A stretch of DNA of 64,000 nt, taken from assembly GCA_903813345.2 (NCBI GenBank), contig CAIIXF020000007.1, positions 38,362,671-38,426,670 of the forward strand. The letters are read 5' to 3'. The translations under genes were made by a program, and so were the position numbers. This document shows positions 23,066-36,898 of the stretch, one piece after another. The stretch comes from Owenia fusiformis. Lineage: Eukaryota; Annelida; Polychaeta; Sabellida; Oweniidae. Position 1 is the stretch's first letter. Every line of letters starts with the position of its first letter. The notes beneath the pieces are model-generated. The model made no database searches. It saw only the letters and a list, made by a program, of their open reading frames with translations, and had not been told where the DNA came from.

Positions 23066-23587
23066 CAGGGTGGGCCAAAGAAAATTGGAACATCTTTTCC
23101 ATTCATTGTAAATTTATTGTTAGTCATGTATTATCTTCAATACATGTACTTGTAGGAAATTGAAAACAATTTATTGTCAACACCTTGTGGAAATATGAAT
23201 ATACAAGCTTAAAACATTTAATCATTCAATGCAAGGGTTTCCTGGACATGTCCTCCACCCACCTGAACAATCAGCCTGAGCAGTTCTTGACATACATGGC
23301 TTAAATGATAGGTTTTGGTACATTTTGTGCCAGTTTTGAAAAAACTGAGGTCAGTTAAGCTAAATAAACCCAAGGAGGGCATGTCTAGCTACTCCTAAAG
23401 ATAACTACATATGTTTAATTGATGGACATTGTGTTGAGACTACATGTATTTCCAGCAGTGACGTCTCAAGCAGAGAAAATTGGAAACTTTCCATGACCAT
23501 TAACTGATTTTTTTGTGTAATATTAAAGAAAATATTAAAGAAAATTGAGTAAATAGAAAAATGGTCCAATTTTATTGGCCCACCTTG
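23066..23587 (-). mobile_element. TA-flanked Tc1/mariner-type element A (copy 2)
   Basis: This is the counterpart of the element at 807-1327, with the same TA flanks (23064-23065 and 23588-23589) and the same transposase C-terminal remnant on the minus strand, with its stop near 23218. It was therefore present before the two large copies separated. Confidence 0.75.
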
Positions 23588-26177
23588 TAAAGTGATGAAA
23601 TTATTAGAATACACTTTAATCTGGTCTTATACATGTATATGCTCTGGTGAAAATAATATGGCGTCTCCTTTCGGAAATATTCTTTTTTAAAAAGCATATT
23701 TTTTGAAATCCACCAAATATTTTCCTTACTATAAAATATGTAAGCTTTACTCAAAATATCTAAATTGAACAAGGTGCAAACTGTATAAGAGAACAATCGA
23801 TTTTTCAAGAAAGGTCTGAACAGAATTTATCAGAATTACAGTTCCATGAAAAAAATAAATCAGATGATTTGCTTTCATAAGATATTGTGATATGGTTCAT
23901 TCCATTGATAGTGAACATTGATGTACTGGTGAAGTTCCAGCAATTTGATTTGTCCATAAAATAAAAATTGATTAATAAAAATGTATTTTTAAATTTTGCA
24001 GTGAATAACAGTCATGGTATACCATCATACAGGGCAATACAAATATCTAAAAACACTTAATGAACCATTACTTGTATCTGAATCTAATTCACAGAACACT
24101 ACACAAAGGTTAAAGGAAAGGATTTGAATAAGACTTGAGAAAGTACATGTATTTGTGAGCTTGGTCCAAGTGCCCCATCCTCTCCGACCTCCATGTAGCC
24201 CTGATGCTATCTCAAATTGCGCACCGTTCATTTACTTTGAATTGAAAGCCCTCAATGACACATGCCCCAAAACTCCAGGCTAGTAAAAAAAAGCTGTACA
24301 GAAATAATTAAACATGATGTTAGATGCATAGAACACCAGCAGAAAATAAAGTTATTGAAATTCCAATAAACAAACATTGAAAGGATCAAATTAAAATAAT
24401 TGATTTGAATGTCAATCAATGACACTCCAATTGCTAAGATTCCTGAGCTAGAATATTTGGAATGTATAGTACAGGTATCCCCAAATTATAGGAGTCTCAT
24501 TAAAAGACTTTATATCCATTTTAAGACACTTTTATTACTTGAACTTCACATATTTGGTAAATTACAGTATTCCTTAAGAATGTGTCCATTGCTTAATAAT
24601 CATTACAATTATTACATTTGTCACTAGCATTAGCCTCCTAGTGCGAGGCAGTGTAGCCTCTTTTTCTTTGCATTTTAAAGGTTTCTGTACCATTCAGTTT
24701 TAAATTTGCCATATATCCATCATTCAGCAGAAGCTATACTTGATTGTTTTGCAAGAATTCTATTTCTGTTGGCTTATGTAATACAAAACAATGTTTTTTT
24801 CACTTGGCCCTACACCAGACTGGATTTATTGGCCATATATCCAATACAGTATATTTGATGAATCAGCACTATGCTTGATTGTTCACCTGGTTCTACAGGT
24901 AGTTGTATAATAATTAGTTTTCTTTGAGCTAAATCTGTTGATTCATATATTTGTAGGTTCATATGGTCCCATATTTCCTGGTTCAACTCTTTGCTGACTT
25001 GTATATTCTTTTGTTAATATGGCTCTGTACCTTATTAACTTTGCTGAAAATAAAAAGTTTCATATTAATGTTTGCAGATGAGATAAGTCAGAATTAACAC
25101 TCTAGTAGCTGAGCCCATTTTCTTGCAAAATGTTTAGTTGGAATTTGAGTTGATAAATGTTCGGTAGACATGTTCAAGTGTATCATGACAAGGGGGAATC
25201 AAGAAGAAGTCACTTCTATTTCATATCTATTTTTAAAGTAGCCCCACATATGTAATTAACCTCTTTTTTAAATAGCTTTTCATTGTCAAAAACTTTTTCA
25301 CCTCAATTTGAAAATAATTTATTTAATTTTTCATAACAAAATTACAACATTATACAGACTTTTGACAACCCAGGGGATGTATAATGGCCCATAATTAATT
25401 TTACAATATAAATGAACAATTGTGAGCATTCAAAGTGGTACATACATATTCTATACAATGGTATAATGCAATATAACAATACAATATAATAAAAATACAA
25501 TAATATGAGACAATAAAGAAATACAATAATATGTTATGCTTATTCTCTACTAAAAATCCTCATAAATGGAATTCCATATATCCAAACCATGAACCTAATA
25601 TAATTTATTGAAGACATTTCCAAATTCACACTTCAACTGATATTGTTTCCCAGTGTTCATTAAATAAACAATTTGGGCATGGTTTCAGTTCATATATATA
25701 ATATTTAGTAGAAATGATCATCTTACTGTAAAACACCAAAGTGGTAAGAAATAGTTTTTATTATTTAATATAGTGATACCCCCATCAAATTCCAAAATGA
25801 AGGATTTTTTTAATAATGATTTTTTTAAATGTCGATGTGCAATGGCAGAGCTATATGACATTATCATATTTGTTTGAAATTCCCTGAGATTTGGGTCATA
25901 TCATATTTGTTTGAAATTCCCTGCGATTTGGGCCATTTGTGCTATACATTGGGAGCATTCTTTTTTTTTAATCAGAAGTGCTCCCTAATTTTGTGTGCCC
26001 CGTCACATATTTTTGTATCACTGTGCTTTATTAAACATTTTGAATGGTAGTTCCGTCCATCTATGTTTAGCTTAGATTGTCTAATAAATCTTGAACACAA
26101 AATATATATGCAATGATGGTAAGAAATATTTTTTATGAATTTGTGATATTTGTTATTTTAAAGTAAGTGCCCCCTAA

Positions 26178-28566
26178 CCCTTCATGGTTAACTATCTGTG
26201 AGGTTAACCTACCATCAGGACCTATATGATTGACTCTCAGGGAGAGAAACTACCCTTGGGACACTATCAGTGAGGTTGACCTACCCTCAGGACCTATTTG
26301 ATTGACTCTCAAGTAGAGGAACTACCCTCAGGACCTTCATGGTTAACTACCAGTGAGGTTGACCTACCCTCAGGACCTATATGATTGACTCTCAGGGAGA
26401 GAAACTACCCTTGGGACACTATCAGTGAGGTTGACCTACCTTCAGGACCTATATGATTGACTCTCAAGGAGAGGAACTACCCTCAGGACCTTTATGGTTA
26501 CTGTCAGTGAGGTTGACCTACCCCCAGGACCTATATGATTGACTCTTGGTGAGAGGCACTACCCTTGGGACCTTTATGGTTATTGTCAGTGAGGTTGACC
26601 TACCCTCGGGACCTATATGATTGACTCTCAAGGAGAGGAACTACCCTTGGGACCTTTATGGTTATTGTCAGTGAGGTTGACCTACCCTCGGGACCTATAT
26701 GATTGATTTTCAGGGAGAGGAACTACCCTCAGGACCTTCATGGTTATTGTCAGTGAGGTTGACCTACCCTCAGGACATTCATGGTTAACTATCAATGAGG
26801 TTGACCTACCCTCAGGACCTATATGATTGACTCTCAAGAAGAGGAACTACCCTCAGGACCTTCATGGTTATTGTCAGTGAGGTTGACCTACCCTCAGGAC
26901 ATTCATGGTTAACTATCAATGAGGTTGACCTACCCTCAGGACATATATGATTGACTCTCAAGAAGAGGAACTACCCTCAGGACCTTCATTGTTATTGTCA
27001 GTGAGGTTGACCTACCCTCAGGGCATTCGTGGTTAACTATCAATGAGGTTGACCTACCCTGAGGACCTATATGACTGACTCTCAAGAAGAGGAACTACCC
27101 TCAGGACCTTCATGGTTATTGTCAGTGAGGTGACCTACCCTCAGGACCTTCATGGTTAACTATCAGTGAGGTTGACCTGCCCTTAAGACCTATATGATTG
27201 ACTCTCAGGGAGAGAAACTACCTTTGGGACATTATCAGTGAGGTTGACCTACCCTCAGGACCTATATGATTGACTCTTGGGGAGAGAAACTACCCTCAGG
27301 ACATTATCAGTGAGGTTGACCTACCCTCAGGACCTATATGATTGACTCTTGGGGAGAGAAACTACCCTCAGGACCTTCATGGTTAACTATCAGTGAGGTT
27401 GACCTACCCTTAAGACCTATATGATTGACTCTCAGGGAGAGAAACTACCCTTGGGACATTATCAGTGAGGTTGACCTACCCTCAAGACCTATATGATTGA
27501 CTCTTGGTGAGAGGAACTACCCTTGGGACCTTTATGGTTATTTTCAGTGAGGTTGACCTACCCTTAAGACCTATATGATTGACTCTCAGGGAGAGAAACT
27601 ACCCTTGGGACATTATCAGTGAGGTTGACCTACCCTCAGGACCTATATGATTGACTCTTGGGGAGAGAAACTACCCTCAGGACCTTCATGTTTAACTATC
27701 AGTGAGGTTGACCTACCCTTAAGACCTATATGATTGACTCTCAGGGAGAGAAACTACCCTTGGGACATTATCAGTGAGGTTGACCTACCCTCAAGACCTA
27801 TATGATTGACTCTTGGTGAGAGGAACTACCCTTGGGACCTTTATGGTTATTTTCAGTGAGGTTGACCTACCCTTAAGACCTATATGATTGACTCTCAGGG
27901 AGAGAAACTACCCTTGGGACATTATCAGTGAGGTTGACCTACCCTCAGGACCTATATGATTGACTCTCAAGTAGAGGAACTACCCTCAGGCCCTTTATGG
28001 TTACTGTCAGTGAGGTTGACCTACCCTCAGGACCTATCTGATTGACTCTTGGTGAGAGGAACTACCCTTGGGACCTTTATGGTATTGTCAGTGAAGTTGA
28101 CCTACACTCGGGATATATAAGACTGACTCTCAAGGAGAGAAACTACCCTCAGGACCTTCATGGTTAACTATCAGTGAGGTTGACCTACCCTCAGGACCTA
28201 TGTTATTGACTCTTGGAAGAAGGAACTACCCTTGGGACCTTTATGGTTATTGTCAGTGAGGTTGACCTACCCTCAAGACCTATATGATTTACTCTCAAGT
28301 AAAGGAACTACCCTCAGGACCTTCATGGTTAACTATCAGTGAGGTTGACGTACCCTTAAGACCTATATGATTGACTCTCAGGGAGAGAAACTACCCTTGG
28401 GACATTATCAGTGAGGTTGACCTACCCTCAGGACCTAAATGATTGACTCTTTGGGAGAGAAACTACTATCTGGACCTTCATGGTTACTGTCAGTGAAGTT
28501 GACCTACCCTCAAGACCTATATGATTGACTCTTGGTGAGAGGAACTACCCTTGGGACCTTTATGGT
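26178..28566. repeat. 82-bp minisatellite array, copy 2
   Basis: Same unit family as 3981-7301, but about 0.9 kb shorter and organised differently. It contains many short units in which TTGGGACATTATCAGTGAGG replaces the longer half, giving a period near 73 bp. Around 26735-27110 there is also a block of about three repeats of roughly 160 bp containing GGACATTCATGGTTAACTATC. The array ends abruptly in unrelated sequence with a long C tract (28567-28637). Confidence 0.97.
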
Positions 28567-28641
28567 TTGTTCATTTTTCTACCAGAAATTGCTTGCTCCC
28601 CCCCCCCCCCCCCCCTCCGTCCCATTTTCACGATCACCGGG

Positions 28642-29025
28642 TGTGAACAAGTTCCAGTCATTAATAATTCTTTGACTGAAGGAGTTTTTCCTCATGTCAA
28701 GTCTAAGACATTGTTTATATAGTTTCTTTGGATGACCCCTGGTGGTGGATTAATTCTCAATAAAGAAAGAACTGGATTCAATTCTAACATAGGCTAGTCA
28801 TTGAAAATTTTGTAAACTTCAATCATATCACCTCTCCTTCTTCTGTATTTCAGAGAGAATAAATTGAGTTTCCTAAGTTGTTCTGGATAACTCAAGTCTT
28901 TAATTGAATTATCATGTTTAGTAGCTTTACATTGGACTCTCTCTATTTTGATACTGTCCAATACATATCTTGGATGCCATATGATATTCCCATATTCTAT
29001 TAATGGTCTTATAAGTGTTTATAGC
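28642..29025 (-). pseudogene. Decayed CR1/L2-like reverse transcriptase tail (copy 2)
   Basis: Counterpart of 7490-7965. It keeps the part encoding RPLIEYGNIIWHP through the INDWN region, but its 3' end has been replaced by an unrelated 70-base stretch with a long C run, so the LETFKRNLNKHW part is missing. It is non-functional. Confidence 0.78.
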
Positions 29026-29549
29026 ACTAAAATAATCATGGAACTTATTTTATGCATTGTAGTTCGTTATGAAGTGAGATACATTGATTACTGCTTCAAA
29101 CACGTTTTGCAGAGAAACTTAGTTGAAATTTTGCCATAACCCATACAGAATATTCCATTATTTCCTCTTCTGGTGTCTGTAATTGCATTATATGCCATTT
29201 AAAATGTCAGTTAAGTTAAGTTATAGAAGAACAACATTATTATTGCCCATTTCATGATAACTTTAGCCTTAAATTAAAGGCATTGTCTCCAAATGACTTG
29301 AAAATGAGTAAAGATTCAACTATTTGATGCAGACTTTACTACATTGTTTAGACTACATTAACGATACCTGTCATAATGGTAAAAGACACCCAATAATATT
29401 GTTACAGTTACAGGTTCAGCAAATTGTTTTGATAACTTGATAAAAAGAAATCTGTCTCAATTAATAAGTCAAGTTATAAAAATGGCCTGGTAGCACTTGA
29501 CTGAGGATTATTTACAGAAGAAATGGTACTCTTCAATGAGATACTCAAA

Positions 29550-30260
29550 ATATCTTATTCACTATCAGTGAGGTTACCTACCTACAAGAACTACCTAATT
29601 CACTATCAGTGATGTCCCTGAGATGACCTATAGGCAGACCTACCTTAGAATGTTTTAGTGAGGTGACCTATTCCAAAAACCTACATAATTCACTATCAGT
29701 GAGGTGAGCTTCCCAGAATATCTACCTGAGATAAAATATGTGTACCTCCAAGACCTAACTTATTCCCTATCAGTGAGGTGAGCTATCCAAAGAAATCTAC
29801 ATTGATCACCAATAGTGAGGTGGGCTATTAAGAAGACCCACCATTTTTACTTTCAATGTGGTAAGCTATCTATAAAACATACCATATTCATTATCAGTGA
29901 GATGAGTTACATTTACAAAATATACATCACCATATCAGTGAGCTGAGTTACCAAGAAAACCTACCTTAATCACCATCAGTGAGGTGAGTTACCAAGAAGG
30001 CTAACATTTTTCCCTATCAATTAGGTAAACTACCAACAAGATCTACCTTAGTCACTTTCAGTGAGGTGAGCTTCCAAGAAGGCCAATATTATTCACTACC
30101 AATGGGGTTAGCTACAAGAACCTACAAGAGCTTTCTTATTTACTATCAGTAAGGAGAGTTACCTACCAGTCCTATCATAGTCATTATCAGTGAGGGTAGC
30201 TACCTAAAAGACCTACCTTAATCACTATCTTTGAGGTGAACTACCTCCAAGACCAGTAGC
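29550..30260. repeat. Degenerate minisatellite related to the 82-bp array (copy 2)
   Basis: Counterpart of 8490-9200, with the same unit order and only scattered substitutions. Unlike the 82-bp array, it has not been rearranged between the two large copies. Confidence 0.85.
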
Positions 30261-32098
30261 TCATATCTGTGGAGGTATGTGTTAGGGTCATCAATAACTT
30301 TGCTTGAGAATCCAGGTCTACCTGCAAAGAAAAGTGCACCTAATATTCTAGTCTACAGAATACATTATTCCCTTTCAGTATTATGCAACATTATGTGGGT
30401 GACATTATTTGTTTGCTACCATTTGTTTCACCCTGGACAATTTCATTTACTGTTTTCATTTAGGTGACTATGTTTGTCCTAATTTCAAATTTTGATGTAA
30501 ATTGTAACAGAAATATTATATTGCACTCACTGGCTATAAAACACTACATCAATCCAAATTGTTTATTTATGAAGTATATCTTTTTCAAAAATCTGATATC
30601 TTATAATGCAAATATGGCCTCATAATGGAGGTATTGTCAATAATTAACATACAAATTACCTCATTTCAAAGAGCAACAAAGTGTCATTAGTATCACCATG
30701 GGCATGTGAACATTAAATGCTCATATGGGCAATTTCTATGGAAACTGAGTAATTTGTTTTAAATTTAGCTTTTTTTAGGAAGACTTGGAGCATGATTTTT
30801 TTACCAAGAAATATTAATTATTTTGCATTATTTTTAACTTAATAAACCACCCCCTGCATTGGCTAAATCAATAATTCTTTTTGCAGGAATTACGTTCAAA
30901 ACCAGTTCGGATCAAATACAAGGTTATTGAAAATGACACACACAAATGTCCTATACTCCGAAAGATCATTTTTCTATATTCTAACTTTTACATTGTTTAA
31001 AACAAGACTTTTTAAAATATCCACGATAGCCTTCATACTGATGAAAATATATGTTATTTCAAAGGACCAGGTTTAGTATGGAAAATGATTTTAGATGGTC
31101 ACATCTTTCATTTTGAGTACTTTCCAGGAGTAATTTTAAATATGACATTTTCCTATTAACACAACATGTTATCTTTCAAGTAAATTCTCAAGGATAATAA
31201 AAAATATCAATCAAACCATTCCAAAAATTATGAATAGGGACCCCATGTCAACATTTCTTCACAAAATGTTGAACCTATCTACTCCAAAGAGTATCTTCTT
31301 TTCAAATGTTTATTGCAAGAAAAGATTATCAATCGAACAAGGGGTCTAAAACTTCTACAGAAATAAAATGGATTGAAAGGCTAGTTTTGGAGATATCAAT
31401 TTTCAATGACCAAAATTATGCTGAAAACAATGGATAGCATGAGTTTTCCCTACAGAAAATAAGATTGGATTTGAGGTTTTCACTTTATCACATTTCAATC
31501 CCCATCCCCTTTTCAGAAGTTGTAAATACAGTTGTAAAGAAACTTCTGAACATAGATTTTTTACTTGTCCAAGGCTCAATGAGGGAAAGTGAACGTTTAT
31601 GATTGTACATGTATTAAGAATAGACTACCACTTTATAATTATTTCAAGACATGTATTCCTGATAATGGTTTAAAATGGGTGCTGGGGGATGTGGCCTATG
31701 CCATCTTGGGTCAAGAATTAGGTAATATTTCAGATTCACTATATTATATTCAAATCATTCTATTAATGTCACATTGTGATATATCAATATAAACCGTATT
31801 CCAAAAAAATACTTTGAGATACTTTGAATCCAAAATAACTTCACCAATAGTTTATCAAAACTGTTTGATATGTGTTGTTAAAAACATATAAATCATTTAC
31901 ATGTATATATACAGGTCATTTTTTGATTCTAGTGAAACTAATGAATCTGATCAATTTCACAGTAGAGTAAAAATGTATATAAAGTATCATAGGGAATAAC
32001 AAGCTATGCACTTATTCAGGTCTTTCTGCTAATAGTCAAGTTTCATAGGAGCTTTCTGTATAAATCTTTATTTAAATGGTTTATCAATGTCATTACTA

Positions 32099-33095
32099 CA
32101 GGGCGTATCAAAAAAAAAACGCAACAAGTTGTTAACTCGTAAAATCACAAAACTAGTAATGACTACATCAATTTCATTTAATGTACCATAAAGCCATGTC
32201 TCTCCTCTTTGCAATGATATGTCATTCATTCACATGTGGTAATGGTTGGGTGAGAAATCCTTCCATTTGCACAGTGGGTCAAAATCTGCTCTGCGCCAAG
32301 TTTTAGATATTGAAAAAATCAGTGCAAGGGCTAAGTGCAGATGGAAGTTCCCCTGACTTTAATTGTTGTGACTTTTTCTTTTGGAGCTATCTCAGGAGCA
32401 TCTGTGCTCATAATTCCTCCACCAGATATTGCAAAACCTCGAGAGAGATTTGCCCATGGGCTACTTTTCTTTGATTTAACACACACATGATTCAGGGCTA
32501 AACCATGCATGACGTGGACAGATGAGCGCATCTTTATGTGCAAGGAAGTGGTGGCAATTTGGAGGGGTATAGGATGTATTCTTGCAAGAGTATGAGTATG
32601 AACACTTTACTGTCTATGCCATACCTGTCACACCTTCTTCCAATAGCCTCTATGCCCCTTGTACTGACTTTTGCAATGTTTTAAACTTGGGTCCGAGCTG
32701 AATTTTGCCCCACTTTGCAAAATTAATGATTATTCGGCCAGAGATGACTCCCTGTGAATGAATGATATTCCATTGCAAAGAGGAGCAATTTGACTTTTTG
32801 GTACATTGAATTAAAAGGATGCAGTCAGCATTGGTTTATGTTTTCGTTCAATATTGCATCGGGCTCCGTACACTGACTTTTGCAATGTTTATAACTTGGC
32901 CCGAAGCTAATTTTGGCCCACTTTGCAAATGGAATGATTACTCGCCCAACCATGACCAAATATCAATGAATGATATATCATTGTAAAGAGGAGATACATG
33001 GCTTTATGGTGCATTGAATGAAATCAATGCTGTTATCACTGGTTTTGTGCTTTTCCAAGATAACAATCTGTTGCGTTTTTTTTTGATACGCACTG
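32099..33095. mobile_element. Long-armed TA-flanked fold-back element B (copy 2)
   Basis: Counterpart of 11037-12018, with the same TA flanks (32097-32098 and 33096-33097) and the same three-arm layout. It differs by a longer A run in the left end, a few substitutions, and a short extra block near 32810. Confidence 0.75.
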
Positions 33096-33415
33096 TATGT
33101 TTGTCATATATAAAAATTGCCCCCAGTAGTGAGGTTAACTCACTTCAGTACACACTTGAAGGATCATGTGTATTGTAAGACCTGAAGAGAGATCACCAGA
33201 AATATCAGGACCATTTCTCTGGAGGAATGTGTTAGGGTCTTCAAGAACTTTGCCTGTAGAATCCAGGTGTGCCTGCAAAGGAATGGACAACATTTAGAGC
33301 ACATCTTCAAAGTGTATCTACAGTTGAGCTTGTTATTTGGAACTTCTTGTCAAGTTGCTCCATGGTGCCTAGTTTTAATGTACTAAAAAAGTCAGAAATC
33401 ATTTAGATAAAAATG

Positions 33416-34399
33416 AAATTATGTATAAAGCATTTATTAGGCCTATAATTGAATATGCCTCTCCAGTTTGGGACAACTGTCATAACTATGAAAAAGACCA
33501 ACTAGAAGAACTACAACTAAAAGCTGCAAGAATCTGTACAGGGGCAAAAAGAGGAACAAGCCACGAGTTGATATACAAAGAAACAGGTTGGGCAAAACTT
33601 CAAGAGCGTCGAACAACACAAAAACTACTAATAATGCACAAACTCATAAACAAAAAAATAACAGACTCGTTGAGCAATGTGATTGAATCAACCAAGAGAA
33701 GGTCTGACCATGATCTCCGACGAGCTAACAACCTATTAATGCCTGTATGCAGAACTGAAGCGTACAGAAAATCATTTCTACCAGCCACAATAAAAGTGTG
33801 GAATGACGTTGATGCATCAATAAAAAGCACAAAAGCTGAGGAGCACTTCAAAAAATTGATAACAAACAAGAAGAAGGTACCAAATTACTATTACTATGGG
33901 AAAAGAGACACTCAAATAATACACACACAGATAAGACTTAGATGCAGCGACTTAAACCAAGATCTACATCTCAACCATGTAAAGGACAGCCCCAAATGTG
34001 AATGCGGAAACCCAATAGAAAGTGCTGAACACTATTTCAAAGAATGTACTTTATACCAAAGACACAAAACAATTCTACCTAGGACAACATTGACAGAACT
34101 TATCCATGGAAATGCAAGGAAAACAGATGAAGAAAACAAAGCCACATTCACTGCTGTTCACAATTACATAAGAGTTACAAAAAGATTCTCTAACAAGTAG
34201 TTTTCCTCCTTTCACTCTCTCATTTCTTCCCAAGCCTCCCATCCTGCACAAATAAATAAAACTGTAATAATTCTCTAGGACAACCACAGGAGAGGACTTA
34301 GAATAGGCGAAAGCCTCTTGTCCGATCCATTTCGTCCAATTGTATTAATATAATGTATGTAAAACTTATAGACGAATAAAATATTTTTAATAATAATAA
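33416..34399 (+). mobile_element. 5'-truncated non-LTR retrotransposon, copy-2-specific insertion
   Basis: A 984-base insertion flanked by the 11-bp target-site duplication AGATAAAAATG (33405-33415 and 34400-34410). Copy 1 has the single empty site at 12328-12338. The element ends in a short TAA-type repeat and begins inside the coding region, so it is 5'-truncated, as target-primed reverse transcription often leaves. It holds an open C-terminal frame (33421-34200) and a ~200-base 3' untranslated part. The intact frame and clean duplication point to a recent insertion. Confidence 0.93.
33421..34200 (+). CDS. C-terminal part of a non-LTR retrotransposon reverse transcriptase protein
   Basis: This 259-residue open frame is the region that follows the RT catalytic domain in many animal non-LTR elements. 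Residues 4-20 read AFIRPIIEYASPVWDNC, the conserved thumb-side segment, followed by a basic middle part. The C-terminus carries a zinc-knuckle-like motif, CECG then SAEHYFKEC (C-x1-C-x8-H-x4-C, about residues 197-213). The endonuclease and RT catalytic motifs are missing because the copy is truncated; the first ATG is simply the first one inside the fragment and not a native start. No in-frame stop or frameshift is present, so it has had little time to decay. It is not expected to be functional. Clade assignment (jockey/CR1/I-like) is uncertain; the TAA tail recalls I-type elements. Confidence 0.85.
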   Translation: MYKAFIRPIIEYASPVWDNCHNYEKDQLEELQLKAARICTGAKRGTSHELIYKETGWAKLQERRTTQKLLIMHKLINKKITDSLSNVIESTKRRSDHDLRRANNLLMPVCRTEAYRKSFLPATIKVWNDVDASIKSTKAEEHFKKLITNKKKVPNYYYYGKRDTQIIHTQIRLRCSDLNQDLHLNHVKDSPKCECGNPIESAEHYFKECTLYQRHKTILPRTTLTELIHGNARKTDEENKATFTAVHNYIRVTKRFSNK

Positions 34400-35798
34400 A
34401 GATAAAAATGTTATGAAACATTATCTAAGCGATCTGTGGCAGTAGGTGAATATCTTTATTTATACTATGAATTACTATGAAACATGTATATACAGAGCAT
34501 AATTAAATTGTCAATCAATAAACTTTATAATTAATTAATTCAAATTCTTTAAGTTAAAGTAAGTAAGTAAAATGTATTCGGAGATCATAAAAATTACAAA
34601 GTGAGGGTGTTTATCAAATGCTGGATTTGGCCATATATGGTATTGAATAAATTGGTGATGAGCTAGATTCAATTTTAAATATATACAAACATAATTGGTT
34701 TGTATAATAGAATTTTTACATTTTTTCCTTTTTAAAGTTTGAAGTCAACATATACGTGGATCCTTCAAGGAACAACAATATCATGTTGAATTGTACTTTA
34801 AGCAATATAATATTTGAGTTGTGCTGTGACCTTGAACTTATGTACCTGATTAACTTTCATCAGAATACAGTTCATAGAGATGCCAAATAAATGTTTATCT
34901 AGAGAAATGTGATAAGATATATTGCAGGTTTTTGTGAATACTTAGGTATACATTAGGTATTTTAATGAAATTGAATCTATTGGCCAATTGATAAATACTG
35001 TATAGCAATAATATCAGTCTTTTTTCTTCATCCTTGCATTTCCTCACCAACAATTTAAATGAGTAAAATACATAAACCAGTCATATCTGATATTTCTGCA
35101 TTGTTTTAGTTATGTGGTAATTTTGTTTTCTTGACATAACTTCTTAACATAAAATTATTTGAAGACAGTTTCTTAAGTTTTATATATAGCCATCTTGACA
35201 TTAATGACATTAAAGAGAGAATCAGATCTAGCGAGCAGCCAAACAAAAAATTGTTTCAATTTTAGAATCTTCCTGGCTTATGTCATTCCTTTTCATGTCT
35301 ATTTTCTAAAAATCCCCAAAGTGCACACTTTATTTCAGGAAAACTAAAGATTTTCATAATAATGTACCATTTTTCTATAAGAATGGTTACCATTCTTATT
35401 ATTTGGGAAAATTTAAACATTTTTCACCCATTTTTGCACTTTAAATCCTCAATAACTTTACCAGTTTATAACATATCGTGAATCTTTTGGGAGATATTGT
35501 ATTTGAGATTGTAAGGAATAGATTGGTAGATCAATTTTACATATTGCTTGTAATTTTGTCACCCCCATAGATCTGATTCTGCCTTTAATTGACATTATTA
35601 TATTATGTTCCTGAAATGAGAATCTGTATATCAAAGAATATGAAAGTGATAACTATATATGAAGTGTAGCATCCGTAATAGAGACCAAGTAAATAAATTG
35701 TCATGGGAAACATATATACTGGAAAAAAATAAAAGATCTATACTGGTGCATGATACTATGTGAATACATACTGGGGTAAGTGTCATGGGTAAAATATA

Positions 35799-36898
35799 CA
35801 CTCCCCTCCATAAGTTTGGCAACCTTAGCTCCCCCATTGAACTACGTGTTAAAGCCTCTCTACATTTGAATTTTTATTTACTTAACCTGCAATGAAAATA
35901 CTTATACTATTGATGGAAACGTAATTTGACTTCATATCCAATACCTCCAAATTTTCTCTATTTTTTCCTCAATTAAAATAAGTCGAAAATTTATGAATTT
36001 TTGAAAATCAACATTCCCATATTAACCAATGGGAAATGGTAGGTTTGCTGCAAGTCATATGACAGAATATTCATCCATCCGAGTCCTTGCAAAAAATACG
36101 AGTTAGCCAGGCAATTAAATTTGCTAACTTTATTTAACAAAATAAATGATATGTTTCTTCAGGTTAAACAAAGTTATAGAGCTTTAAAGTCAAAATTGTT
36201 TTTCAAAAAACCTCTCCCATTGAAATAACACAGGAGGCAAAAGATTATTTTCAATAATGACTTTGAAGCGCTCTAACTTTAGTATTCACCAAATAAACTA
36301 AACACTTAGTGTACAAAAAGGTAGACAATTCAATTTTCTATATAAAAATATTTTTTGCTGAATCTTTTACTGAAAAGATATCCTGATTTCTCATTTTCCC
36401 CCGAACCCTCCATTTCCCATTGGATTACATGGGAATGACGATTTTCAAAAATTAAACAAATTTATCATCAATTTTCGACCTGCTGTACGAGGAAAAAATT
36501 GAGAAAATTTGGAGGTATTGGAAATGAAATCAAGTTACGTTTCCATTAATATTATAAGTTGTTACATCGCTGGTTAAGTAAATAAAAATCCAAACGTAAA
36601 GAGGCTTTAACACGTAGTTCAATGGGGGAGCTAAGGTTGCCAAACTTATGGAGGGGAGTGTATACTGGAATAAATAAAAGAACATCAAAAATTCAACTTT
36701 ATCATCAATTTTCTACCTATTGTAATTGAGGAAAAAATTGAGAAAATTTGGAGGTATTGGAAATGAAGTCAAGTTACGTTTCCATTAAAATTATAAGTTA
36801 TTACATTGCTGGTTGAGTAAATAAAATTCAAACGTAAAGAGGCTTGAACACGTAATTCAATGGGGGAGCTAAGGTTGCCAAACTTATGGAGGGGAGTG
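35799..36898. mobile_element. Fold-back element D with tandemly duplicated right arm (copy 2)
   Basis: Counterpart of 13727-14829, including the extra right arm (termini at 36660 and 36898, each followed by TA). The arm duplication therefore predates the separation of the two large copies. Confidence 0.8.
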
